This document shows, piece by piece, positions 1 to 7,840 of a stretch of 64,000 nucleotides of DNA (positions within the stretch are counted from its first letter, which is position 1; each line of letters opens with the position of its first letter). The translations under genes were made by a program, and so were the position numbers. Location of the stretch: contig CAZSFD010000002.1 in the NCBI GenBank assembly GCA_964606085.1, positions 62,001-126,000 of the forward strand, written 5' to 3'. This stretch comes from CAIQJJ01 sp964606085 (GTDB taxonomy: Bacteria > Chloroflexota > Anaerolineae > Anaerolineales > UBA4823). The notes under the pieces were generated by a model. That model was not told the DNA's origin and did no database searches. It saw only the letters and a program-made list of their open reading frames with translations.

Positions 1-2
1 AT

Positions 3-143
3 TGGATGTTGGATGTGAGCGAAGCAGATTTCCAACAGAAATTAGCCGCAACCATGCACACCATTTCTTTGGAGCCGTTTATCGGTCTGGCTGAAGATTT
101 TAGTCACAATGCGGTGCGGGAAGAAGCGGGGGGATATTCGTGA
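3..143 (+). CDS. C-terminal fragment of an unknown protein (cut by left edge)
   Basis: An open frame enters from the left edge and ends at TGA 141-143, giving about 46 residues ending in EEAGGYS. No family is recognised from so short a piece. Its stop codon overlaps the GTG at 140 (GTGA), so it is probably translationally coupled to the pyruvate-kinase-like gene that follows. The reading frame and overlap are seen directly. That it is a real gene is inferred from the tight junction. Confidence 0.5.
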   Translation, partial: WMLDVSEADFQQKLAATMHTISLEPFIGLAEDFSHNAVREEAGGYS

Positions 144-1129
144 ACATGCCGCCTGCTCAGAAGCCAACTTACGCCATCCTCGCCACCCTCGGCCCGGCCA
201 CGCCCGATGAGGCCGCCTGGGTCGCCCTGATCGATGCCGGGGCGACCGGTTTTCGCCTGAACACGTCGCACCTTTCGTTGGCGCAGTTGGATGAATGGCT
301 GGCTCGGCTGGTGGGTTTTCGGCAGCGCAGGCCCATCACGGTCACGCTCGATTTGCAGGGCAGCAAATGGCGATTGGGCGAGTTCGCCCCCTTTTCGCTA
401 ATCGCCGGGCAGACGGTGGAATTGATCTTTGCCGATAGGGCCGAGCGCCCCGGCATTCTCCCCATCCCTCATGCCGATTTTTTCCGCGCTGCCTTTGCCT
501 CCAATGGCGAGATCGTCCTCAACGATGCCAAAAGCCGCCTGCAACTCGAACACATCGCCCCCGACCGCCTGACCGCCCGCGTCACCCTGCCCGGCGAAAT
601 CAGCCCACGCAAGGGCATCACCTTCGCCGCCAGCGACTTTCGCATCGAAGCGATCAGCGAGAAAGACCAGGCCATTTTGCGCCAAACGGACGGCTTCGAT
701 TTCGTGCGCTACGCCGTTTCGTATGTGAAAGATGCCGCCGAAATGGCGACCTACCGCCGGGCCTTCCCTGGCAAAAGGCTGGTTGCCAAGCTCGAACGCC
801 AACCCGCCGTAGACGAGGCTGCCGCCATCGCCGGATATGCCGATGAACTCTGGCTGTGCCGCGGCGACCTGGGGGCCGAGTTGGGACTGCCCGGCATGGC
901 CGCCGCCGCCCACCCGTTTGCCCAGGCCGTGCGCCGCCTGCCGGTTGCGGCGCTGTTGGCCGGGCAGGTGCTTGAACATCTCACCCACCACCCCACGCCC
1001 ACGCGGGCCGAAATCTGCGCCTTGTACGATGCGTTGCAATGCGGCTACGCCGGTGTGGTATTATCCGACGAGACCGCCATCGGTCAATATCCCCTGGAAG
1101 CTGTGCGAACCGCCGCCATCTTCACCTGA
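140..1129 (+). CDS. Pyruvate-kinase-like protein lacking the C-terminal domain
   Basis: The protein follows the pyruvate kinase barrel along its whole length: ATLGPAT (about 15-21), RLNTSH (39-44), LDLQGSKWR (70-78), KLERQPAVDEAA (217-228), CRGDLGAELGL (240-250) and PTRAE (287-291), then SDETAIGQYPLEAV. The catalytic Lys and the metal-binding Glu/Asp of KxE and RGDLG are kept (K217, E219, D243). At 329 residues it is about 140 shorter than standard enzymes (about 470) and stops where the C-terminal regulatory domain would begin. Start is GTG 140 overlapping the previous stop, or ATG 146. Pyruvate kinase normally makes ATP and pyruvate from phosphoenolpyruvate. Without the C-domain, activity, oligomeric state and control are uncertain, so this may be a specialised paralog. 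Confidence 0.75.
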   Translation: MNMPPAQKPTYAILATLGPATPDEAAWVALIDAGATGFRLNTSHLSLAQLDEWLARLVGFRQRRPITVTLDLQGSKWRLGEFAPFSLIAGQTVELIFADRAERPGILPIPHADFFRAAFASNGEIVLNDAKSRLQLEHIAPDRLTARVTLPGEISPRKGITFAASDFRIEAISEKDQAILRQTDGFDFVRYAVSYVKDAAEMATYRRAFPGKRLVAKLERQPAVDEAAAIAGYADELWLCRGDLGAELGLPGMAAAAHPFAQAVRRLPVAALLAGQVLEHLTHHPTPTRAEICALYDALQCGYAGVVLSDETAIGQYPLEAVRTAAIFT

Positions 1130-1152
1130 TCACCTTTTCACCCCCTCACCCT

Positions 1153-1947
1153 ATGCTCCCCTCCTCCCCCCCACCCCCCAACACCCCACCTCCCGATCCG
1201 CGCGTCGAATTACACGCCCGCTTCAGCACCAACAAACAAGGTATGGCTGCCTGGTTCTTGCAGCAGCTTGATTTGCCCGCCAATGCCAAAATCCTTGAGC
1301 TCGGCTGCGGCTCAGCCAATTTCTGGCTGGTGAACCTGCGCGCAATCCCGTCCGGTTGGCATGTCACCCTGACCGATGCGTCACCTGAACGCTACGCCGA
1401 TCCGCAGCGCGTGCTGCACCAGGATAAGGGCTTTTCTTTCCAAACCGTTGATCCCAACAAATCTTTGCCTTTCGATGATGCTTCGTTCGATGCCGTGATC
1501 GGCCTGCACCTGCTCAACCGGCTGGAGAATATCCCCGCGACGCTGAAAGAAATCCAGCGTGTACTCAAGCCCAAGGGCAAGCTCTATGCGGCTGCCTATG
1601 GCGAAAAGCACATGGATGAGTTGTACTTCCTGTTCCTGCGCTTCAACCCGCAGGTGGCTACCGTGGGCGGGCGCGTGACCAAACAAATGAAATTCAGCCT
1701 GGAAAATGGCAGCAAACAACTGCGCGAGGTCTTCTGGGATGTGCAGCTTCGCCGCTACGAAGACGCCCTCGAAGTGACCCACGCCAGACCGCTGTTCGAC
1801 TACATCCTGGCGATGTCGGGGTTGGCTGCCGATGCCGAAAACCAGGCCAGCCTCTACACCCTGGCCGCCTTCATTGACCAGGAAGTCAAAGAAAAAGGCT
1901 CCATCCACATCACCAAAGCAGAAGGGGTTTTTGTGGCGGTGAAGTAA
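1153..1947 (+). CDS. Class I SAM-dependent methyltransferase
   Basis: A 264-residue Rossmann-type methyltransferase. Motif I is ILELGCGSANFW (about 47-58), the acidic loop follows at LTDASPE, and the post-motif region reads LPFDDASFDAVIG then IQRVLKPKGKLYAAAYG. The substrate is unknown. The Pro-rich start (MLPSSPPPPNTPP) at ATG 1153 is preferred because the longer frame upstream overlaps the pyruvate-kinase-like gene and has no family similarity. The signature GEKHMDELYFLF recurs as GEEHMDELYSL in the methyltransferase at 50031, so the two are paralogs. Confidence 0.8.
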   Translation: MLPSSPPPPNTPPPDPRVELHARFSTNKQGMAAWFLQQLDLPANAKILELGCGSANFWLVNLRAIPSGWHVTLTDASPERYADPQRVLHQDKGFSFQTVDPNKSLPFDDASFDAVIGLHLLNRLENIPATLKEIQRVLKPKGKLYAAAYGEKHMDELYFLFLRFNPQVATVGGRVTKQMKFSLENGSKQLREVFWDVQLRRYEDALEVTHARPLFDYILAMSGLAADAENQASLYTLAAFIDQEVKEKGSIHITKAEGVFVAVK

Positions 1948-1998
1948 GCGCATCAATCAGCAATCGAAAATCAAAAATCGTAAATTATCGGAGTTCCT

Positions 1999-3558
1999 AT
2001 GCCTCTCAAAATTGCCATGATCGGAGCCGGTTCCATCGGCTTCACCCGCAAATTGATGCACGATCTGTTGGCCGTGCCAGAATTTGCCGACACCCACTTT
2101 GCGCTGATGGATATTTCAGCGCAAAACCTGGATATGGTGGCGCAGCTCTGCCAGCGCGACATCACCCACAACCAGTTGCCCGCCACCATCAGCGCCACCA
2201 CCGACCAGCGCGAAGCCATCACCGATGCCGACTACGTGATCTGCATGATCCGTCACGGCGGGCTGGAGGCTTTCCAGCTTGACATTGACATCCCGCTCAA
2301 ATACGGTGTGGATCAATGCGTCGGCGACACGATCTGCGCTGGCGGCATCATGTACGGCCAGCGTCACATCCCCGTGCTGCTCGGCATCTGTAACGACATT
2401 CGCGAAGTGGCCAAAGAAAACGCCATCCTGCTCAACTACTCCAACCCAATGGCAATGAACACCTGGGCCTGCAACCTGTATGGCGCGGTACCCACCATCG
2501 GCCTGTGCCACGGTGTACAGGGCGCGCACTGGCAGATCGCCAACTGCACCGAGATGTGGGCCAAAGAACAGGGCTTGATCGGGCCAGATGAAACCATTCA
2601 CCGCCGCGACGTTCACGTCATCGCCGCCGGGCTGAACCACCAGACCTGGTTCATCCACGCCGAATGGCAGGGCCACGATCTCATCCCCATGCTGCCCGAC
2701 CTGTTCTCCCGCCACCCCGAATACAGCCAGACCGAAAAAGTGCGCATTGACGTGCTGAAACGCTTCGGCTACTACTCCACCGAAAGCAACGGCCATCTGA
2801 GCGAATACCTGCCCTGGTATCGCAAGCGCCCCGCAGAGATCGGACAGTGGATTGACCTTTCCTCGTGGATCAACGGCGAAACCGGCGGCTACCTGCGCGT
2901 CTGCACCGAGGGGCGCAACTGGTTCGAGACCGACTTCCCGCAATGGCTGGCCGAAACGCCTCCCACCATCAGCCCGGCCAAACGTTCCGAAGAACATGGC
3001 TCGTATATCATCGAGGGCCTCGAAACCGGGCGCATCTACCGCGGCCACTTCAACGTGGTCAACGAAGGGCGCATCCCCAACCTGCCTGAAGACTGCATCG
3101 TCGAAATCCCCGGCTACGTAGACCGCACCGGCATCAACCTGCCCGTGGTCGGCAATCTGCCGCTGGCCTGCGCCGCCACCTGCAACGTCACCGTTGGCGT
3201 GCAGCGCATGGCCGTCGAAGCCGCCGTCTTTGGCGATGTGACGCTGCTCAAGCAAGCCATGCTGCACGACCCACTCGTCGGAGCCGTCTGCAACCCCGAA
3301 GAAGTCTGGCAGATGGTGGATGAAATGCTCGTGGCCCAGGCCCAATGGCTGCCGCAGTATGCCGCCGAAATCCCCGAGGCCAAAGCCCGCCTGGCCGCCG
3401 CCGAACGTGACGGCACGCGTGTTCAACTGCGCCAGGGCTACCAGGGCGCGGCGCGTTTACACACCAAAACCATCGAAGAAATGGCCGCCGATGCCGCCGA
3501 AGCGCGCGCCAATGCCGCCGCCGCCGATAAAGGCAAAATGACCAAAGAGTCAGCGTAA
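1999..3558 (+). CDS. Family 4 glycoside hydrolase (NAD- and metal-dependent)
   Basis: The N-terminus is the NAD-binding GH4 fold: IAMIGAGSIGFTR (5-17). It is followed by the family's LNYSNPMAM (145-153), a metal-site Cys in GLCHG (C170) and a metal-site His in GLNHQTW (H214). GH4 enzymes cleave alpha- or beta-glycosides by an oxidation-elimination mechanism needing NAD+ and Mn2+. The long form (519 residues) is closest in feel to alpha-galacturonidase/alpha-glucosidase members, but the sugar cannot be fixed from sequence. The SD GGAG lies 5 bases before ATG 1999. The tail from about residue 490 is Ala-rich and probably a flexible helix. The next gene starts 5 bases downstream, so the pair is an operon. 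No signal peptide: cytoplasmic. Confidence 0.88.
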   Translation: MPLKIAMIGAGSIGFTRKLMHDLLAVPEFADTHFALMDISAQNLDMVAQLCQRDITHNQLPATISATTDQREAITDADYVICMIRHGGLEAFQLDIDIPLKYGVDQCVGDTICAGGIMYGQRHIPVLLGICNDIREVAKENAILLNYSNPMAMNTWACNLYGAVPTIGLCHGVQGAHWQIANCTEMWAKEQGLIGPDETIHRRDVHVIAAGLNHQTWFIHAEWQGHDLIPMLPDLFSRHPEYSQTEKVRIDVLKRFGYYSTESNGHLSEYLPWYRKRPAEIGQWIDLSSWINGETGGYLRVCTEGRNWFETDFPQWLAETPPTISPAKRSEEHGSYIIEGLETGRIYRGHFNVVNEGRIPNLPEDCIVEIPGYVDRTGINLPVVGNLPLACAATCNVTVGVQRMAVEAAVFGDVTLLKQAMLHDPLVGAVCNPEEVWQMVDEMLVAQAQWLPQYAAEIPEAKARLAAAERDGTRVQLRQGYQGAARLHTKTIEEMAADAAEARANAAAADKGKMTKESA

Positions 3559-3563
3559 CAACC

Positions 3564-4973
3564 ATGCCCCCACTCTCCATTCTCCCTTCCAACCCCCGTT
3601 ACTTCACCAACGATGGCGAACATGCCATCTACCTGACCGGTTCGCACACCTGGGCCAACCTGCAAGACATCGGCCTGGCTGACGACCCACCCTTCCCCTA
3701 CACCGATTACCTCGATTTCATGCAATCGTTCGGCCACAACTTCATGCGCTTCTGGATGTTCGAGCAACCCGAGGGTGCATCGTGGACGGCGGCGCGCATC
3801 CTCTTCCACCCCCTGCCGTGGAGCCGCTGCGGCGCTGGCCTGGCCAACGACGGCTTGCCGAAATTCGACCTGACCGCCTTCAACGAAGACTACTTCGAGC
3901 GCATGAGAAAACGCATCATCCAGGCCGGCGAGCGCGGCATCTACTGTGCCATCATGCTCTTCCAGGGCTGGAGCCTGCACAAAACCAGCGCCAACTACGG
4001 CGACCCGTGGCCCTTCCACCCCTTCAACGCCGCCAACAACGTCAACGGCGTGGATATTCCTTACACCCGCGTGGACGACGACGAACATCCCTGCCTGCAC
4101 AGCACGCTCAACCTCGATGCGTTGGCGCACCAGGAAGCCTACGTGCGCAAAGTGATTGACACCGTGGGCAACCTCGACAACGTGCTGTACGAAATCATCA
4201 ACGAAGGCGGCGCTACCGAGTGGCAATATCACATGATTGACCTGATCCACGACATCGAGCGCTCCCGGGCAAAGCAGCACCCCGTCGGCATGACGCACCG
4301 CATCGCCCCCAGGCAGTTCAACAGCGATCTGTTCGACAGCCCCGCCGACTGGATTTCCCCCGCCAAAGAGCCGCAGGATTGGCTGTACCCTGGCAGCACT
4401 CTCCTCGAAGATTACCAGAACGACCCGCCCGCCAACGCTGGCCGCAAAGTGATCATCAACGACACCGATCACCTGTGGGGCCACGGCGGCAACCCGCAGT
4501 GGGTGTGGAAATCGTTCACCCGCGGCCATCATCCCATTTTCATGGATCCGTGGTGGCCGCTCTACATCGAATCGGACCCCAAAGTGACCCCGTGGACATT
4601 CGTCGGCGGCGTCACCAAAGACCAGCGCGACTACCCCGATTGGCACCCCACCCGCCGGGCAATGGGCGACACGCTGCGCTACGCCAACAAGATGAACCTG
4701 GCCGCCATGACACCCCGCCCCGAACTGGTCTCCAGCCGTTACTGCCTGGCCAACCCCGGCCACGAATACCTGATCTACCTGCCCGAGGGCGGCTCCGTCA
4801 CCATCAACCTGCGCGGCGGTTCTGGCCCCTTCCAGGTGGAATGGTTCCTGCCACGCGTCAACCGCACCTTCCCCGGCGCATACCCCCTCGCTGGCGGCGA
4901 TTACGCCGTTACAACCGCCCCGTTCACCGGCGATGCCGTGCTTTACCTGAAAAGCACCGCTCCCACCACCTGA
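3564..4973 (+). CDS. Glycoside-hydrolase-like TIM-barrel protein
   Basis: A 469-residue protein with an early YLTGSHTWANLQD block (23-35), NFMRFWMFE (59-67) and YEIINEGG (209-216). The Asn-Glu pair is placed like the acid/base residue of clan A glycosidases. A later NDTDHLWGHGGN segment carries conserved-looking polar residues, and the last ~90 residues look like a small beta domain. This pattern fits the DUF4038/cellulase-like putative glycosidases found in polysaccharide loci. No signal peptide is visible, so it probably acts on imported oligosaccharides together with the GH4 enzyme 5 bases upstream. The exact substrate is unknown. Confidence 0.7.
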   Translation: MPPLSILPSNPRYFTNDGEHAIYLTGSHTWANLQDIGLADDPPFPYTDYLDFMQSFGHNFMRFWMFEQPEGASWTAARILFHPLPWSRCGAGLANDGLPKFDLTAFNEDYFERMRKRIIQAGERGIYCAIMLFQGWSLHKTSANYGDPWPFHPFNAANNVNGVDIPYTRVDDDEHPCLHSTLNLDALAHQEAYVRKVIDTVGNLDNVLYEIINEGGATEWQYHMIDLIHDIERSRAKQHPVGMTHRIAPRQFNSDLFDSPADWISPAKEPQDWLYPGSTLLEDYQNDPPANAGRKVIINDTDHLWGHGGNPQWVWKSFTRGHHPIFMDPWWPLYIESDPKVTPWTFVGGVTKDQRDYPDWHPTRRAMGDTLRYANKMNLAAMTPRPELVSSRYCLANPGHEYLIYLPEGGSVTINLRGGSGPFQVEWFLPRVNRTFPGAYPLAGGDYAVTTAPFTGDAVLYLKSTAPTT

Positions 4974-5000
4974 CCTGTTCGCCTGGCCTGCCAGGCAACA

Positions 5001-5045
5001 AAAAACGAACACCGATGCCCGCGAAAGCATCGGTGTTCGTTTTTT
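5001..5045. terminator. Bidirectional intrinsic terminator
   Basis: Arms 5001-5018 and 5027-5044 are fully complementary around an 8-base loop, with A5 on the left and T-run on the right. It can stop both the + operon ending at 4973 and the - operon ending at 5063. Confidence 0.92.
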
Positions 5046-5062
5046 GTTGTGTTTTCTATCCT

Positions 5063-5686
5063 TCAATTTCCAATAACCTGCATAACCCCCAAATCATCTG
5101 CCGAGATAGTCAGCGCGGCAAAGTTTTCAAAGCTCAGGTCGCGAAAGTTGAAGCCCATTTTCTGGCGCAGGCGTTGGAAGAGCATCATATAGCTATCCAG
5201 GATGCGCTTGTTCCAATCCAGGCCCAGTTGCTCGGCAGCGCTCTGAATGGTGGCGCTATCTGGCCCTTCGATTTCGACAAACAGGCCATAGGGCATCTCG
5301 TCCAGCGTAATCAGGGCATCGCCCAGGCGGTAGGCAGCGCGGTATTTCTCGTACATCACCGCCACCCGATAGCCAAGCGCTTCGAGCAAGGCCTGAGCCG
5401 TATTAAAATCACTAACGGTAAATTCGAGTTCTTCGCGCACCCGCACACCTTCCAAGGTTTCGATAGGGCCTTTGTAGGTGATGCGGGATTCGCTATCTTT
5501 GCGCAGGCGCAAGACCTGGTTCGAGAGCGATAACTCGTTCTTGGGGGTGTCGAAACGCAGGTTGATTTCGTAGATGCGTGGCTGCGCCAGTTGCGCCTCT
5601 AACGCTAGCAAACGGGTTTCGACGCCTTGCAAGTCGCACAGATAAAATTTGACTTCGAGTTCCTGGTGATTTTCGTTTGCGGTCAT
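5063..5686 (-). CDS. CYTH domain protein (class IV adenylate cyclase / triphosphatase family)
   Basis: 207 residues beginning with the CYTH signature ExExK (E9-L-E11-V-K13 in QELEVKFYL), then basic strands (LRLRKD, ITYKGP) and acidic EELEFTV, and LFVEIEGP near the end, as expected for a triphosphate tunnel. Members hydrolyse thiamine triphosphate or inorganic triphosphate, or make cAMP. Which applies here cannot be told. ATG 5686 is preferred over the in-frame ATG 5704 because a TACAAT box sits just 6 bases before it, implying a leaderless transcript. Last gene before the terminator at 5001-5045. Confidence 0.82.
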   Translation of the reverse strand: MTANENHQELEVKFYLCDLQGVETRLLALEAQLAQPRIYEINLRFDTPKNELSLSNQVLRLRKDSESRITYKGPIETLEGVRVREELEFTVSDFNTAQALLEALGYRVAVMYEKYRAAYRLGDALITLDEMPYGLFVEIEGPDSATIQSAAEQLGLDWNKRILDSYMMLFQRLRQKMGFNFRDLSFENFAALTISADDLGVMQVIGN

Positions 5687-5692
5687 AGACCC

Positions 5693-5698
5693 ATTGTA
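5693..5698 (-). promoter_or_regulatory. -10 box TACAAT giving a leaderless start for the CYTH gene
   Basis: Reading the minus strand, TACAAT is followed by GGGTCT and then ATG 5686. A start point 7 bases after the box would coincide with the A of the ATG. No clear -35 was found. Confidence 0.5.
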
Positions 5699-5720
5699 CC
5701 GCATCTCCCAATCTGGCAGG

Positions 5721-6218
5721 TTAAATGACGCTTAACAGGATTTGCTTCTTCTCCACCCGGTCGCCAGCAGCAACCTTGATGCGCGCCACGCTGCCAGCAC
5801 GCGGCGATTTGAGTTCGTTCTGCATCTTCATCGACTCCAACACCAGCAGCACATCGCCTTTTTTCACCACCTGCCCATCAGCAACCGGCACGCTGACCAC
5901 CAGCCCCGGCATGGGCGCACGCAGCGAAAATTCCACACCCTCGGCCACGGTGCCAGAGGCCTGGCCGCGCAGGCGCTTCTCGCGTTCATCCTCCACCAGG
6001 GTGGAATACAGCGCCCCGTGCAAAATGACCTGCCAGTTACCTTCATCAAGATAAATCAACCCCTCGTACGAACGGCCATTCAGCAGCAGCGAGTAGACCG
6101 GCTGATCGCCAACCTGGGTAAATTTCATGTCGTAGACCACGCCATCCAGGGCGATGTGCTGCTCGTCGAGCAGTTCGACCGTGTAGGTATGGTCGTTGAT
6201 GGTTGCCAGATATTTCAT
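5721..6218 (-). CDS. Biotin carboxyl carrier subunit of acyl-CoA carboxylase
   Basis: 165 residues. The C-terminal half is a biotinyl domain with the biotinylation motif LESMKMQNEL (K131) flanked by APMPGLVVSV and AGDRVEKKQ. The N-terminal ~90 residues form a beta-rich region like that of propionyl/acetyl-CoA carboxylase carriers. ATG 6218 is chosen for the GAGG 7 bases upstream. It follows the biotin carboxylase gene by 11 bases. Together with the carboxylase and carboxyltransferase just upstream it forms a complete enzyme. Confidence 0.9.
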   Translation of the reverse strand: MKYLATINDHTYTVELLDEQHIALDGVVYDMKFTQVGDQPVYSLLLNGRSYEGLIYLDEGNWQVILHGALYSTLVEDEREKRLRGQASGTVAEGVEFSLRAPMPGLVVSVPVADGQVVKKGDVLLVLESMKMQNELKSPRAGSVARIKVAAGDRVEKKQILLSVI

Positions 6219-6229
6219 GCTTGCCTCGT

Positions 6230-7744
6230 TTAGCGCCGCACGCGTTCCCAGCGGCTGACCCATTTCCAGTTGCTCGTGTCACGCACATCGCGGCGGATGA
6301 CGTGGGCGGCGCGCTCCATTTGCTGATGCGCCACCAGCGTAGCCAACACCGCTGCAATTTCCGGTTGGTATTGCTTATCGTCTTCGCGGGCGCTCATCGA
6401 GAAGCGCTGCTCAACAAAGCCGGTATCGAACTGACCGCCCATGAAACGGTGCGAATCGAGCAAATGTTGGTGGAAGGGGATGTTGGTGTGGACGCCGATG
6501 ATCCGATATTCTTCGAGAGCGCGGCGCATCCGCAAGATGGCCTCGCCACGCGTCTCCCCCCATACCACCAGTTTCGAGATCAACGAATCGTAGTAGGGCG
6601 TGATCTCAAAGCCGACGTAGACGCCCGTATCCACACGGATGCCAGGACCGGTGGGCAGCACCGTGTGGGTGATGCGCCCGGTGGAGGGCATAAACTCGTT
6701 GTAGGGGTCTTCAGCATTGATGCGGCATTCGATGGCCCAGCCACGCTGCTGAATGTCATCTTGCGTGTAACGCAAGGGGCGGCCGCGGGCGATACGCAAC
6801 TGTTCCTTGACGATGTCAATGCCCGTCACCCACTCCGTCACCGGATGCTCAACCTGGATGCGGGTATTCATCTCGAGGAAGTAGAAATTTTTATCCTTAT
6901 CCACCAGGCATTCAATCGTCCCGGCGTTGATATAACCCACCGACTGGGCCGCTTTCACAGCCATCGCCCCCATTTTCTGGCGAAACGCATCGTCGCGGTC
7001 AATGAAGATGGATGGCGACTCTTCGACGAGCTTTTGATGGCGGCGCTGGATCGAGCATTCGCGCTCGCCAAGGTGGATGACATTACCCTGCTGGTCAGCA
7101 AGAATTTGAAATTCGATGTGGCGCGCCCCTTCGATGAGCCGTTCGAGATACACACTGCCATCACCAAAAGATGATTCGGCTTCGCGGCGTGCCGCGGCCA
7201 GCATCGCCGGCATATCCTCCAGGCTGCGCACCTCGCGCATGCCCTTGCCGCCGCCGCCCGCCGAAGCCTTGATCAGCAGCGGAAAGCCAATTGTTGGCGC
7301 CGCCGCCAGCAATTCATCATCGCACTGCGGGCCTTCGCACATCGTCCCCGGCACCACGGGGACGCCCGCTTTCATCACGGTGGCGCGGGCCTGGGTTTTA
7401 TCACCCATCGAAGCGATAGAATGCGGTTCGGGGCCAATGAACGTCAACCCGGCGTCTTTGACCGCCTGGGCAAAATCGGCGCGCTCGGCCAGGAAGCCAT
7501 AACCAGGGTGAATGGCGCCCGCTCCGCACTGCCGGGCCACATCAATGATCTTATCGCCGCGCAGGTACGATTCGCGCGCCGGGGCGGGCCCGAGCAGATA
7601 GGCTTCATCGGCGTAGCGCACGTGTAAGGCTTGCCGGTCGGCCTCCGAAAAGACCGCCACCGTCTGCAAGCCCAATTCGCGACAGGCCCGGATGACACGA
7701 ACGGCGATCTCGCCGCGGTTGGCAATGATGACTTTGGTGAACAT
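6230..7744 (-). CDS. accC: Biotin carboxylase subunit of acyl-CoA carboxylase
   Basis: 504 residues with all the ATP-grasp carboxylase landmarks: FTKVIIANRGEIAVR at the N-terminus, HPGYGFLAE (79-87), the glycine-rich ATP loop SAGGGGKGMR (161-170), and EMNTRIQVEHPVTE in the active site. It uses ATP and bicarbonate to carboxylate biotin on the carrier protein encoded next. ATG 7744 is used; a longer upstream frame runs through repeat sequence and is unlikely. It lies between the carrier gene and the carboxyltransferase gene, separated from the latter by a palindromic repeat. Confidence 0.93.
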   Translation of the reverse strand: MFTKVIIANRGEIAVRVIRACRELGLQTVAVFSEADRQALHVRYADEAYLLGPAPARESYLRGDKIIDVARQCGAGAIHPGYGFLAERADFAQAVKDAGLTFIGPEPHSIASMGDKTQARATVMKAGVPVVPGTMCEGPQCDDELLAAAPTIGFPLLIKASAGGGGKGMREVRSLEDMPAMLAAARREAESSFGDGSVYLERLIEGARHIEFQILADQQGNVIHLGERECSIQRRHQKLVEESPSIFIDRDDAFRQKMGAMAVKAAQSVGYINAGTIECLVDKDKNFYFLEMNTRIQVEHPVTEWVTGIDIVKEQLRIARGRPLRYTQDDIQQRGWAIECRINAEDPYNEFMPSTGRITHTVLPTGPGIRVDTGVYVGFEITPYYDSLISKLVVWGETRGEAILRMRRALEEYRIIGVHTNIPFHQHLLDSHRFMGGQFDTGFVEQRFSMSAREDDKQYQPEIAAVLATLVAHQQMERAAHVIRRDVRDTSNWKWVSRWERVRR

Positions 7745-7779
7745 AGGGGGAAAATCCTGGGAGAAGTTATTAGGTAGTC

Positions 7780-7830
7780 GGTAGTCGGCATTCGGCACTT
7801 GGGCATAACCAAAAACGAATGCCGACTACC
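7780..7830. repeat. Palindromic intergenic repeat (GTAGTCGGCATTCG arms)
   Basis: Perfect 15-base inverted arms at 7780-7794 and 7816-7830 around a 21-base loop. The unit GTAGTCG is also tandemly repeated just to the left (7773-7787). It sits between the carboxyltransferase and biotin carboxylase genes within one operon. Confidence 0.8.
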
Positions 7831-7840
7831 CAACATCGAA

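Noticed and set aside
2116..3426. Long open frame on the minus strand inside the GH4 gene
   Set aside because: It mirrors the GH4 gene codon by codon, has low-complexity Gly/Ala/Val/His composition and no family motif; it is a G+C-driven shadow.
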